DNA of 64,000 nt from Flavobacterium sp. 11 (GCF_002754315.1 NZ_PEFE01000001.1:1798001-1862000); one strand, 5' to 3'; positions 16,959 through 26,017 are shown, counted from the stretch's first letter. The notes: a model not told the origin generated them from the sequence alone. Program-made: numbers and translations.

Positions 16959-17840
16959 ATGAAGTCTATAAATCCCGATGATTTTAAAGTGATTGGCAAA
17001 ATTGATTTGTCTAAAATCCCTACGAACTTGTTTAATGGAGCCAGTGAGGATGATAAAGAGGAAAAACTGGATAAAGTTCAGACGAAATTGAGCGAGTTGC
17101 AGGATGTTATGTATGCGCATAATCGATACGGCGTTTTGATTTGTTTGCAAGGCATGGACACATCAGGGAAGGACAGTCTGATTCGGGAAGTTTTTAAGGA
17201 ATTTAATCCGCGTGGGGTTGTGGTGCATAGTTTTAAAACACCTAATTCTACGGAGCTGGAGCATGATTACTTGTGGAGACATTATTTGGCTTTGCCTGAA
17301 AAAGGGAAATTTGCTGTTTTTAACAGAACGCATTATGAGAATGTCTTGGTTACTCGTGTGCATCCGGAATATATTATGAATGAAAATTTGCCGGGAATCG
17401 AAAAAGTGGCTGATATAACACCACAGTTTTGGGAAAATAGGATGGAGCAAATCAATAATTTTGAAAAACACATCACGCAAAACGGAACGATTGTTTTGAA
17501 GTTTTACTTTCACATGAGTAAGGAAGAACAACGCAAAAGGTTACTACGCCGATTGGAAGAAGTGGAGCACCATTGGAAATTTTCACCTGGAGATTTGAAA
17601 GAGCGCGAGCATTGGGAGGAATACATGCAGTATTATGAAGAGGCAATTAATAAAACTGCTACCGAAAATGCACCTTGGTATATTATTCCTGCGGATGATA
17701 AGGAAATGGCACGTTATATTGTTGCCAAAATTATTTGGGAAGAAATGCAAAAACGTACTGATATTAAAGAACCGCAATTAGACGAAAAAGTTAAAGCTAA
17801 TTTTGAAATGTATAAAGAGATGTTGAAGAAAGAGAATTAA
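16959..17840 (+). CDS. ppk2: Polyphosphate kinase 2 family protein
   Basis: PPK2 enzymes use polyphosphate to phosphorylate nucleosides mono- or diphosphates. The 293-residue protein has Walker A GMDTSGKD (65-72), the FNRTHYENVLVTRVHP segment (Walker B and neighbouring region) and the lid lysines/arginines in MSKEEQRKRLLRRLEEVEHHWKFSPGD. The length and the VHP-containing lid region fit the AMP/ADP-phosphorylating one-domain forms, but the subclass is not certain. It is a single-gene unit. Confidence 0.92.
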   Translation: MKSINPDDFKVIGKIDLSKIPTNLFNGASEDDKEEKLDKVQTKLSELQDVMYAHNRYGVLICLQGMDTSGKDSLIREVFKEFNPRGVVVHSFKTPNSTELEHDYLWRHYLALPEKGKFAVFNRTHYENVLVTRVHPEYIMNENLPGIEKVADITPQFWENRMEQINNFEKHITQNGTIVLKFYFHMSKEEQRKRLLRRLEEVEHHWKFSPGDLKEREHWEEYMQYYEEAINKTATENAPWYIIPADDKEMARYIVAKIIWEEMQKRTDIKEPQLDEKVKANFEMYKEMLKKEN

Positions 17841-17934
17841 TGTAATAGATTTTCTTGCGAAAGTTACTTGAAGTTTATCATTGCATTACGGTACTGTTAG
17901 TATGTAAAATTATTGTTTTTCTCGCCTTTAAAAT

Positions 17935-17955
17935 AAAGCCAACTCTTGGCTTTTT
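17935..17955 (+). terminator. Terminator after ppk2
   Basis: AAAGCCAA, loop CTC, TTGGCTTT and further T, about 95 bases after the ppk2 stop. Confidence 0.6.
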
Positions 17956-18026
17956 GTTAATATTCAATTCATTCAGAGTTTAAATTCACGGCATTACTTT
18001 GCTTGAAATTTAAACAATCAACCAAG

Positions 18027-19475
18027 ATGAAAAGAATTATTTTACCAATGTTATTTTTAGTATCCTTAATCTCATGTGAGAATGATGCTAAATCTTCTAA
18101 TGAAACAACGAGTGTTGTTTTAGTGAATCAATCAGCGACTCCAGTGTTATTGAAAAAGCAAGCTGGTTTTGAAAGCTTAGAGCTTTTTTCATTGATTGGT
18201 TCTGACGATGTTTTGGCAGGAAGCCCAAATTTTGTTTTTGGAGGATCTGCAGATGGATCAGGATTATTGAAAAATGCTGATGGTACTTTTACTTTTTTGG
18301 TGAATCACGAAGATAATTTTGCGGTATCAAGAGTAACTTTTGACAAAACATTCAAACCTACAAAAGGAGAATATTTATTGAATTCTAATGGTGGAACTTG
18401 GAGGTTATGTGGTGCTACAATGGCAACAGTTGCCGAAAATGGTTTTGGTCCATTGTATTTGACTTGTGGAGAATCTGGTGAAGAATCGCGTACTCATGCC
18501 ATAAATCCTTTTGGAGATGTTGCTTCTGCTTCAGTTTCTAAAGAATTACCTGCTTTAGGAAGAATAAGTGCTGAAAATGCTTTACCGTTAAAAGCGTCTG
18601 CATTTGCAGGAAAAACGGTGGTTGTGATTGGAGATGATGATTCAGGAACGTATGGTGGCCAAGTGTTTATGTATGTTTCAAACACTGTTGGTGATTTAAC
18701 GAACGGTTCTTTATACATGATGAAAAGAACGGATAACAATCAGAGAGAGAAAGATATGGTTGTCAATCAATCGTACGGTGTTTCTTTTGTGAAAATTGAG
18801 AACCATACTACAATGACAGGAGCGGCTATAAATGCATCTGTGAATACATTGAAAGGAATCAAATTTGGAAGAGTAGAGGATTTGGATTATAAAAAAGGTA
18901 CAGATGCCGGAGCAAGAGAAATTTATTTTAATGTTACAGGACAAAATACTTCTGGTGCAAATGCAGATGCTTCAAGAACAAAATACGGTAGAGTTTACAA
19001 ATTGAACTTAGATGCAAATAATCCTTTGGCTGGTACTCTTGAAGTAATTCTTGACGGAGATGACCGTACCGGAATTGCAGGGAAATTCCAAAATCCGGAT
19101 AACATCTGTGTGACAAAAAACTACGTTTATGTTCAGGAAGATGCGAATGGATATGGTGATGAAACGCATGATGCTTACATCTACCAATATAATATAGCGA
19201 CAAAACAATTGAAAGTGGTTGTTGAGTTAGACCATCGTCGTACGGCTACAGATGCTACTAAATATAATGTAGGAGGAACAAGTAAATTAGGGGATTGGGA
19301 ATACGGAGCCATGATTGATGTTTCAGAGCAATTAGGGATTGATGATACCTTTTTACTAAGTGTTCAACCTCATACTTGGAGAGGAACAAAATACAAAGGA
19401 GTGGATGGAGGAACAAATCGTCCAAATGAAGACCAAGCAAGCCAAATTGTTTTAATCAAAGGATTAGCACGATAA
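18027..19475 (+). CDS. PhoX/DUF839-like lipoprotein
   Basis: A secreted lipoprotein of 482 residues with a lipobox ending in LISC (Cys17). The body resembles the PhoX/DUF839 phosphatase family: NHEDNFAVSRV, the GATMATVAENGFGPLYLTCGESGE stretch and NPDNICVTKNYVYVQED correspond to the metal-binding propeller loops of that family. PhoX is a Ca/Fe-dependent alkaline phosphatase, but activity is not proven here. I start at ATG 18027; the upstream TTG at 18003 would precede the signal peptide. The following gene is a haem peroxidase, with a terminator in between. Confidence 0.83.
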   Translation: MKRIILPMLFLVSLISCENDAKSSNETTSVVLVNQSATPVLLKKQAGFESLELFSLIGSDDVLAGSPNFVFGGSADGSGLLKNADGTFTFLVNHEDNFAVSRVTFDKTFKPTKGEYLLNSNGGTWRLCGATMATVAENGFGPLYLTCGESGEESRTHAINPFGDVASASVSKELPALGRISAENALPLKASAFAGKTVVVIGDDDSGTYGGQVFMYVSNTVGDLTNGSLYMMKRTDNNQREKDMVVNQSYGVSFVKIENHTTMTGAAINASVNTLKGIKFGRVEDLDYKKGTDAGAREIYFNVTGQNTSGANADASRTKYGRVYKLNLDANNPLAGTLEVILDGDDRTGIAGKFQNPDNICVTKNYVYVQEDANGYGDETHDAYIYQYNIATKQLKVVVELDHRRTATDATKYNVGGTSKLGDWEYGAMIDVSEQLGIDDTFLLSVQPHTWRGTKYKGVDGGTNRPNEDQASQIVLIKGLAR

Positions 19476-19502
19476 TAAACCCAATCAAATAGTTACAAAT
19501 AT

Positions 19503-19540
19503 CCACGGTTTCTTACTAGGAACCGTGGTTTTTGTTTTTT
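19503..19540 (+). terminator. Terminator after the PhoX-like gene
   Basis: CCACGGTTTC, loop, GGAACCGTGG and a T-rich tail. It lies only 30 bases before the next ATG, so the peroxidase gene is either read through or needs its own start site. Confidence 0.85.
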
Positions 19541-19569
19541 ACAATTTTTTAAAGTTACTCGCATTTATC

Positions 19570-21345
19570 ATGAAAAACAGTTTCATTTTATTGGTTCTAA
19601 TTGTATTGTTCTCTTGCCAAAATGCTATTCCTAAGCATGAAACGGTAAATAATGTATTCAAATCAGATATTCTAAAAGTCATAGATGAGGTTTCTAAACT
19701 GGAGCATTTAATAAAGTTAAATTCCTCAACAGTTCAGCTCCAGAAACAATTTTTACTGGCGCATGGTAGTTACAAACAAGTGGAAACGATGAGTGAATAT
19801 TATTTTCCGGCTGTTTCTAAAGCTATAAATGGTCCAGCCTTAGCAGAATTTGAAGAAAATGATGGAAAGACTTTGTCTCCCGAAGGATTTCAAGTGATTG
19901 AAGAATTTATTTTTCCGGCATATAATCCAAAATCAAAAGCGGAATTGCTGAAAGAAATGGGTATTCTATCGGCAAATTTAAAGCGTTTGGACAAAGTGTC
20001 ACAGACAAATGAATTCACAGATTCCCATGTTTTTGATGCGATGCGTTTGGAAGTTTTTAGAATCATAACCTTGGGAATAACCGGATTTGATTCCCCGATT
20101 GCTCAAAAATCTATTCCGGAAGCAGCATCAGCATTAGAAAGTATCGAGAAATATTATAAAATCTATGCGGATAATTCAACCGATGAATCTTTTCAGAATG
20201 TTTTAAAAACGATTAAAAAAGGCAAGGAATATTTAAAAACAAATACCAACTTTAATGCATTTGATCGCGCTTTTTTTATTCGAGAAATCGCCAATCCGTT
20301 AAGTATCGGTTTGCATAAAACGCAAGTCAGCTTGAAAATTCCTTTTATAAAAGAAACAAGAGGACTGAAAACAACTGCACAGACACTTTTTGATGCAACT
20401 GCTTTTGATGCCGAAGCTTTCTCCGCATTTCCAGATTATGAAACAACGCCTGAAAAAATAGAATTGGGAAAGTTATTATTTAATGATCCTGTTTTATCGG
20501 GAAATAATGCTCGTTCTTGTGCTTCTTGTCACCATTCAGATAAAGCATTTACGGATGGTTTGGAGAAATCAGTTTCATTAGATGGTAAATCTTTGGTAAA
20601 AAGAAATACGCCTACGCTTACTCACATTGCATTTCAGCGTGCTTTCTTCTCAGATTCCAGAGTCAATTATCTAGAAGATCAGGCTGTAGCGGTAATTATC
20701 AATGAAAATGAAATGCACGGTTCTTTAGCAAAATCAGTTGCAGCTTTAAAAAAAGAAGCGAGTTATGTTGCCAAGTTCAAAAAGGCGTTTCCTAAAACAG
20801 CAATAGATGAATTTGGAATAAAAAATGCATTAGCATCCTATATAAGATCATTGAGTAATTATGATTCAAAGTTTGATGGATTTATGCAAGGTGAGGAAAA
20901 ATTTGATTTAGATGAAATTGCAGGGTTTAATTTATTCACCGGAAAAGCAAAATGTGCTACCTGTCATTTTATTCCATTAACAAATGGAACTGTACCACCA
21001 AGTTTTATGAAATCAGAAAGTGAAGTGCTGGGCGTTCCTGATAAACATAAAAAATTAGATGCTGATTTGGGTAAATTTGAATTAACGAAAGCCGAAATTC
21101 ATCGTAATTCTTTCAAAACACCAACCATAAGAAATGTAGAATTGACGGCGCCTTACATGCACAATGGTGTTTTTAAAACACTGGAAGAAGTGATTGATTT
21201 TTACAATGACGGCGGTGGAAACGGATTGGGGTTTAATTTACAAAATCAAACGTTACCCGAAGACAAACTGAACCTTACTGACTTGGAAAAAAAACAGCTT
21301 ATCGCCTTTATGAAAACGTTGACAGATAAAAAGTACTCCCGATAG
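19570..21345 (+). CDS. Imelysin-like / di-haem cytochrome c peroxidase fusion lipoprotein
   Basis: A 591-residue lipoprotein (signal peptide, lipobox LFSC, Cys16). Residues about 30-265 are all-helical and resemble the imelysin/EfeO-type domain (HGSYKQVETMSEYYFPAVSKAINGP). Residues about 275-590 form a MauG/CcpA-type di-haem peroxidase with haem sites CASCH (317-321) and CATCH (462-466) and TPTLTH and TPTIRNVELTAPYMHNG near the ligand side. It should reduce peroxide or oxidise a periplasmic substrate, possibly iron. ATG 19570 is chosen since the longer frame runs through the terminator. Confidence 0.88.
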   Translation: MKNSFILLVLIVLFSCQNAIPKHETVNNVFKSDILKVIDEVSKLEHLIKLNSSTVQLQKQFLLAHGSYKQVETMSEYYFPAVSKAINGPALAEFEENDGKTLSPEGFQVIEEFIFPAYNPKSKAELLKEMGILSANLKRLDKVSQTNEFTDSHVFDAMRLEVFRIITLGITGFDSPIAQKSIPEAASALESIEKYYKIYADNSTDESFQNVLKTIKKGKEYLKTNTNFNAFDRAFFIREIANPLSIGLHKTQVSLKIPFIKETRGLKTTAQTLFDATAFDAEAFSAFPDYETTPEKIELGKLLFNDPVLSGNNARSCASCHHSDKAFTDGLEKSVSLDGKSLVKRNTPTLTHIAFQRAFFSDSRVNYLEDQAVAVIINENEMHGSLAKSVAALKKEASYVAKFKKAFPKTAIDEFGIKNALASYIRSLSNYDSKFDGFMQGEEKFDLDEIAGFNLFTGKAKCATCHFIPLTNGTVPPSFMKSESEVLGVPDKHKKLDADLGKFELTKAEIHRNSFKTPTIRNVELTAPYMHNGVFKTLEEVIDFYNDGGGNGLGFNLQNQTLPEDKLNLTDLEKKQLIAFMKTLTDKKYSR

Positions 21346-21350
21346 TAAAC

Positions 21351-21380
21351 AAAAAATGCGCTGAATTTCAGCGCATTTTT
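21351..21380. terminator. Bidirectional terminator
   Basis: AAAAAATGCGCTGAA, one base, TTCAGCGCATTTTT serves the peroxidase gene and the convergent barrel gene. Confidence 0.88.
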
Positions 21381-21400
21381 ATAACTAATTCAAAAAAGTT

Positions 21401-21985
21401 TTATAGTTCAAAACCGTAAGCCAAACGAACACCTACTTGTCCAACACCTTTTCCGAGAGAACCGTTGTTGTTTAAACGATCAAAATGATTGTAGTGTGTA
21501 TAGTTCAAAGAAATATCTATGTATTTAGTAGCATAACCTATACTTGGAGATAACAATAAAGAAGTTTTATCTCTGGTATTGTCTACATTACTTACTGCAA
21601 ATGCTGCACCAGCTTCTCCCATTACATAAAATTGGTCATTCCATACGAAAGCTTTAAAACCTGCTTTAGCTGGGATGATACCTAAATCTTTTCCTTCTGT
21701 TTGACCAGGAAACGTATCAGCTTTGCTTACAAATAAATTAGTGTAACCAGTTGTTAAAGTTAAAGAGTATCTTTTTGATAAATCATATTGTCCTCTTACA
21801 TCAGCTCCTAGTGCTAATTTGTATGGGTCGCTAGTTGAATATCCTGCATTTGCACCAAATCCTAAACGGAATCCTTGATCGTAATTTGTAGCTGTAGTTG
21901 TTGTTTCTTGTGCTTGTACATTGTTAGCAAACATCATTGCTATTGCGAATACAAATAACATTTTGATTTTTCCTGTCGTTTTCAT
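21401..21985 (-). CDS. Outer-membrane beta-barrel protein
   Basis: A 194-residue exported protein with a clear signal peptide (about 1-25, ending ANNVQAQ). The mature part has alternating strands with glycine and aromatic residues and ends in RLAYGFEL, with the near-terminal aromatic residue seen in outer-membrane barrels. The size fits an eight-stranded barrel. No function can be assigned. It is transcribed on its own from a promoter with TACATTTG. Confidence 0.82.
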   Translation of the reverse strand: MKTTGKIKMLFVFAIAMMFANNVQAQETTTTATNYDQGFRLGFGANAGYSTSDPYKLALGADVRGQYDLSKRYSLTLTTGYTNLFVSKADTFPGQTEGKDLGIIPAKAGFKAFVWNDQFYVMGEAGAAFAVSNVDNTRDKTSLLLSPSIGYATKYIDISLNYTHYNHFDRLNNNGSLGKGVGQVGVRLAYGFEL

Positions 21986-22055
21986 AATTGTAATATTTTT
22001 TATTAATAATTTTTTTTGGTGTTGTCTTGATTTTATTTAATTCTAAACAACGTTA

Positions 22056-22063
22056 CAAATGTA
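22056..22063 (-). promoter_or_regulatory. Candidate -7 element of the barrel gene
   Basis: On the minus strand TACATTTG fits TAnnTTTG, about 70 bases upstream of the start. No TTG at the right distance is seen. Confidence 0.4.
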
Positions 22064-22169
22064 TAGCCCTCATAAGCCTGTTTTGTTATAGAATTACTTG
22101 GTTTTGTTATAGAATTCCTTGTTGGGTGAAATTATGCACTAAAAAAGAAGTGTTATATATGTAATAGTA

Positions 22170-22201
22170 TTGATGCAATTGAAAGCTTCTAATTATCTTT
22201 G
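22170..22201 (+). promoter_or_regulatory. MATE gene promoter
   Basis: TTG (22170-22172), a 21-base spacer and TATCTTTG (22194-22201). The upstream ATG at 22173 lies inside the promoter, so it cannot be the start codon of this transcript. Confidence 0.65.
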
Positions 22202-22220
22202 CCATCAAAAAAAAGCAAAA

Positions 22221-23603
22221 GTGAATTTATCTCAATACTTCAAAGAGTTTTCTTATAATATTAAATTAGCTTATCCTGTAGTTCTGGGAATGCTAGGACA
22301 TACATTAATAGGAATCGTTGATAATTTCATGGTTGGAAAATTAGGTTCAACTGAATTGGCGGCAGTTTCATTGGGTAATAGCTTTATATTCATTGCTTTG
22401 TCTTTAGGGATAGGTTTTTCTACTGCAATAACTCCATTAGTGGCTGAGGCTGATGCCGAAAAAAATGATCAAAAAATCCGTACTACTTTTCATCACGGAT
22501 TACTTTTATGTACGATTTTAGGAGTTGCATTATTTATTTTGACCGTATTGTCTAAACAAATTATGTATTTCATGCACCAACCCAAGGAAGTGGCTGAAAT
22601 GGCTGCTCCTTATATTGATTGGGTTGCTTTTTCTTTAATTCCGGTGATTATGTATCAAGGGTACAAACAATTTGCCGATGGATTGTCTAAAACAAAATAC
22701 TCCATGTACGCCATATTTATGGCTAACGTAGTGCATGTCTTTTTTAATTATGTACTGATTTACGGAATTTGGTTTTTTCCAAAATTAGGAATTCTGGGAG
22801 CTGCATTGGGAACGGTCTTATCAAGGATAATGATGGTGGTTTTCATGCATTACCTGATGAAAAAGAATTCTGCATTGAAAAAATATTTTAAGAATTTCAG
22901 TTTTAAAGAAATCAGAAAATCAATTTTGAAAAAGATTATCAATCTGGGTATGCCTTCAGCTATGCAAATGTTGTTTGAAGTAACTTTGTTTACCGCTGCA
23001 ATTTGGCTTTCTGGTTCTTTGGGTAAAAATAGTCAGGCTGCCAATCAGATTGCACTTATTTTGGCATCCTCTACTTTTATGGTTGCAATGGGTTTAAGTG
23101 TTACGGCAATGATTCGAGTGAGTCATACTAAAGGAATGAATGATTTTAAAAAGTTGATTGTTGTTGCACGATCTATTTTTCTATTGGCGATTATACTTGA
23201 AACTTTTTTTGCGATAATCTTTGTGGTATTCCATAATTTTTTACCGCATTTATTCTTGAATATGACCGATTCAGCTCAGATGCTGGACAACGAAGAAATC
23301 ATCATAATCACTTCAAAATTACTATTGATTGCAGCTATTTTCCAAATCTCGGATGGAATTCAAGTCGTTGTTTTGGGAGCATTACGTGGTTTGCAAGATG
23401 TAAAAATCCCTATGTACATTACCTTTGTGGCGTATTGGGTTATTGGTTTTCCTATTTCCTATTATTTAGGAAAATATACGGAACTTAAAGCCGTTGGAAT
23501 CTGGATAGGACTTCTGGCGGGATTAACTGCTGCCGCTTTATTTTTGTATATTCGCTTTGCGAGATTAACAAGAAAGTTGGTGTTGCAAAATCATAACAAA
23601 TAA
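22221..23603 (+). CDS. MATE family multidrug efflux transporter
   Basis: A 461-residue inner-membrane antiporter of the MATE (NorM-like) family, which exports cationic drugs in exchange for Na+ or H+. It shows two homologous six-helix halves; the first begins NIKLAYPVVLGMLGHTLIGIVDNFMVGKLG and the second NLGMPSAMQMLFEVTLFTAAIWLSGSLG. I start at GTG 22221 (VNLSQYFKEFSYN) because the promoter at 22170-22201 excludes the ATG at 22173. Two small genes follow on the same strand. Confidence 0.9.
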   Translation: MNLSQYFKEFSYNIKLAYPVVLGMLGHTLIGIVDNFMVGKLGSTELAAVSLGNSFIFIALSLGIGFSTAITPLVAEADAEKNDQKIRTTFHHGLLLCTILGVALFILTVLSKQIMYFMHQPKEVAEMAAPYIDWVAFSLIPVIMYQGYKQFADGLSKTKYSMYAIFMANVVHVFFNYVLIYGIWFFPKLGILGAALGTVLSRIMMVVFMHYLMKKNSALKKYFKNFSFKEIRKSILKKIINLGMPSAMQMLFEVTLFTAAIWLSGSLGKNSQAANQIALILASSTFMVAMGLSVTAMIRVSHTKGMNDFKKLIVVARSIFLLAIILETFFAIIFVVFHNFLPHLFLNMTDSAQMLDNEEIIIITSKLLLIAAIFQISDGIQVVVLGALRGLQDVKIPMYITFVAYWVIGFPISYYLGKYTELKAVGIWIGLLAGLTAAALFLYIRFARLTRKLVLQNHNK

Positions 23604-23630
23604 AATAATAAATACTTAAATATTAAATTC

Positions 23631-23858
23631 ATGGAATTACCAAAATTTTTACTAGGCGACAATACTGATTTCCCTGAGGATATTTTCATCATACACCTTG
23701 ATTACCCTAGATTTATAATCAATCTGAAAGATGATGAGGTAGAGTTTATGGAAGAAGCAGAGGATCTTGACGAAGCAGAATTAAATGCAGAAATGGAAGG
23801 ATTAATAGTTCTTGCCAATGAGTTTTATGATAGAGAAATTAAACTTTACGAGGAGTAG
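23631..23858 (+). CDS. Small acidic hypothetical protein
   Basis: A 75-residue cytoplasmic protein rich in Asp and Glu (EVEFMEEAEDLDEAELNAEMEG). The early FLLGDNTDFPEDIFIIHLDYPRFIINL is likely a beta hairpin. I do not recognise a characterised family. It begins 28 bases after the MATE gene and 33 bases before the next ORF, so it is likely in the same transcript. Confidence 0.75.
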   Translation: MELPKFLLGDNTDFPEDIFIIHLDYPRFIINLKDDEVEFMEEAEDLDEAELNAEMEGLIVLANEFYDREIKLYEE

Positions 23859-23890
23859 TTAACTTTTTGTCTTACCTAATCTATATCCAA

Positions 23891-24124
23891 ATGAAAAATT
23901 TATTTATGTATTTCATGTTTATTTTTGGCACAATACTCATAATTAAAGGGGTTTTTAACTTTTTTCCGTTTGAAATTAAATCAAATATAAACGAAAGTGA
24001 AGCCTATAATTCTGGACATATTGTAGGATATGTTATTGGTAAATTTGGTAAGATTGCTCTTGGTGTTTTAATGTTAAAGTATGGATACCAAACTTATTTA
24101 GAAGGGAAAAGAAGAACAGAATAG
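23891..24124 (+). CDS. Small membrane protein, hypothetical
   Basis: A 77-residue protein with two predicted membrane segments (about 5-22 and 48-65) linked by a polar loop with KSNINESEAYNSGH. No family is recognised. ATG 23891 is preferred over the longer TTG reading. It converges on meaB with one base between the stop codons. Confidence 0.65.
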   Translation: MKNLFMYFMFIFGTILIIKGVFNFFPFEIKSNINESEAYNSGHIVGYVIGKFGKIALGVLMLKYGYQTYLEGKRRTE

Positions 24125-24125
24125 A

Positions 24126-25217
24126 TTAGTCTTTTTTAAAATACTTTTCCAATAATTTTTGAGCGGCTGCAAAGGGTGAAATTTCATCATTTTGCACCGC
24201 TTTTTTAGTTGAATCCAATGATTTTTGAATTTCAGCATTGCTGTAAAAATTGGTTTTCAATTGCTCGTTGATGGTCTCCAGCATCCAATATTGATTTTGT
24301 TCTTTTCGTTTTTCAAAAAAGTAATTATTGCCTTTAGTCAGTTCCATAAATTTTTGAATGGTTTCCCAAACATCAGGTATTCCTTCATGGGTAATAGCGC
24401 TGCAGGCAGCAGTTGTAGGAGTCCAACCTGATTTTTTGGCAGGGAAAAGATGCAATGCTCTATTGAATTCCAGTTTAGCAAGATGAGCTCTTTTGATATT
24501 GTCACCATCCGCTTTATTGATGACAATAGCATCGGCCATTTCCATAATGCCGCGTTTGATGCCTTGCAATTCATCGCCGGCACCAGAAATTTTTAATAGA
24601 AGAAAAAAATCAACCATGCTGTGAACAGCGGTTTCACTTTGGCCTACGCCAACCGTTTCTATAATGATAGTGTCAAAACCGGCAGCCTCACAAAGTGTAA
24701 TGGTTTCACGGGTTTTTCGAGCGACACCACCTAATGTTTCACCTGAAGCTGAAGGTCGTATAAAAGCATTTTCATCTTTAACGAGTTCTTCCATTCGGGT
24801 TTTATCACCCAAAATACTTCCATGCGAAATCGTACTGCTGGGATCAACGGCAAGCACCGCTACTTTTTTTCCTAAACCAGTCAAATATTTTCCAAAAGCT
24901 TCAATGAAGGTACTTTTTCCAACGCCGGGAACTCCTGTAATGCCAATTCTAACTGATTTGTTGGCATATGGCAAACAGGCATTTATCACTTCATTGGCTT
25001 TCGCCAAATGACTTACATTCGTACTTTCCACTAAAGTAATCGCACGACTCAGCGCAGTTATATTTTCTTCTAAAATCCCTTTAACGAGTTCTTTTGCCGA
25101 AGGTTGTATCTTTCTAAATTGCTGAATATGTTCAACAGCAACAGTGCTGATAATTTCTGGAGCAGAAATTCCGGGTTTTTCGTTTAACGCGCTTGGATGG
25201 TGTTTTTTATTTGGCAA
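24126..25217 (-). CDS. meaB: Methylmalonyl-CoA mutase-associated GTPase MeaB
   Basis: A G3E-type GTPase (363 residues) that protects methylmalonyl-CoA mutase and gates cobalamin loading. Walker A is GVPGVGKS (95-102); VDPSS, DKTRM and the ETVGVGQSE segment are the switch regions, and NKAD gives guanine specificity. The start must be TTG at 25217: the conserved N-terminus PNKKHHPSALNE directly follows and no ATG or GTG precedes it in frame. The mutase genes are not nearby. Confidence 0.93.
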   Translation of the reverse strand: MPNKKHHPSALNEKPGISAPEIISTVAVEHIQQFRKIQPSAKELVKGILEENITALSRAITLVESTNVSHLAKANEVINACLPYANKSVRIGITGVPGVGKSTFIEAFGKYLTGLGKKVAVLAVDPSSTISHGSILGDKTRMEELVKDENAFIRPSASGETLGGVARKTRETITLCEAAGFDTIIIETVGVGQSETAVHSMVDFFLLLKISGAGDELQGIKRGIMEMADAIVINKADGDNIKRAHLAKLEFNRALHLFPAKKSGWTPTTAACSAITHEGIPDVWETIQKFMELTKGNNYFFEKRKEQNQYWMLETINEQLKTNFYSNAEIQKSLDSTKKAVQNDEISPFAAAQKLLEKYFKKD

Positions 25218-25235
25218 AACTATTTTTTAGAATAG

Positions 25236-25266
25236 TAAAAGTAGTGAAAACAAAAACAGTTTCAAA
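25236..25266 (-). promoter_or_regulatory. meaB promoter
   Basis: On the minus strand TTG (25264-25266), a 20-base spacer and TACTTTTA (25236-25243). The -33 TTG sits in the second arm of the terminator hairpin of the preceding oxidoreductase gene. Confidence 0.6.
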
Positions 25267-25290
25267 AAGCAACTGCCTTATGAAACTGTT
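25245..25290 (-). terminator. Terminator of the NAD(P)-binding oxidoreductase gene
   Basis: AACAGTTTCA (minus strand) pairs with TGAAACTGTT across a 16-base loop, then TTTGTTTTC. It lies 23 bases after the oxidoreductase stop and overlaps the meaB promoter. Confidence 0.7.
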
Positions 25291-25312
25291 TTATTTTAGA
25301 AAACATGCGGAA

Positions 25313-25960
25313 TTAATAGGCTGCTGTAAAACGCACTTGATGGTGTTTTGGAGTTTCAATTTCATCAGCTATAACAACTGCTAAATCTTCAACGGATAAA
25401 ATACTTCTTTGATTTTCATCAAAAACTGGGTTTTCTAACCCTAGACGGTATTTACCTGTTCTTCCTGTTGTGATGCCTTGATGCATTTCAAAAGCCGGAC
25501 TGAAAAATGCCCAATCCAATTCTTTTTCTTCTCTAATAATATTCAAATAATCTCTTGCTGCAGTTGCTCCTGCGTAATATTCCTTTGGAAAATCCGGAGT
25601 GTCTACTGCTTGTAGATTTGGAGCTACAAACAAACTTCCTCCGCCACCAATGGTGATGAATCGTTTTACACCGGATTTTTTAACAGCTTCTTGAATCCCT
25701 TTTGAACCTTCAAGGAAATCGGTATATAAATTTGGATTAGTCCAACCTGCGCTGAAAGCATTTACAATCACATCATTTCCTGCAATAATTTTAGACAGTT
25801 CATCAACGTTATTAATATCTGCTTTTTCCCATTTGATATTCGAGTTTTCATCATTTTTTGGATTTCTGGCTATTGCTGTAATTTGGTGATTGCGATTTGC
25901 CAATTCATTTAAAATTGCTGAACCTACAAATCCTGTGGCTCCGATAATTGCGATTTTCAT
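25313..25960 (-). CDS. NAD(P)-binding oxidoreductase, NmrA/YwnB-like
   Basis: A 215-residue Rossmann-fold protein of the atypical SDR group. The dinucleotide motif is GATGFVGSA (7-15). The segment FITIGGGGSLFVAP and the C-terminal EDLAVVIADEIETPKHHQ match the YwnB/YtfG-type NAD(P)H-binding proteins. It lies 57 bases after an Rrf2 regulator on the same strand, as ywnB lies near ywnA in Bacillus. A likely operator copy lies 18 bases upstream of the ATG, so it is probably the regulator's target. The physiological substrate is unknown. Confidence 0.87.
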   Translation of the reverse strand: MKIAIIGATGFVGSAILNELANRNHQITAIARNPKNDENSNIKWEKADINNVDELSKIIAGNDVIVNAFSAGWTNPNLYTDFLEGSKGIQEAVKKSGVKRFITIGGGGSLFVAPNLQAVDTPDFPKEYYAGATAARDYLNIIREEKELDWAFFSPAFEMHQGITTGRTGKYRLGLENPVFDENQRSILSVEDLAVVIADEIETPKHHQVRFTAAY

Positions 25961-25977
25961 AATTATATGTATTTAAA

Positions 25978-25996
25978 AGTAATAAAAAATGTTACA
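25978..25996. promoter_or_regulatory. Candidate Rrf2 operator 2
   Basis: AGTAATAAAAAATGTTACA is an imperfect palindrome that matches operator 1 at 16 of 19 positions. It lies between the regulator and oxidoreductase genes, 18 bases upstream of the oxidoreductase ATG. Confidence 0.55.
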
Positions 25997-26017
25997 GTTT
26001 AGTTTAAAAAAATAGTT

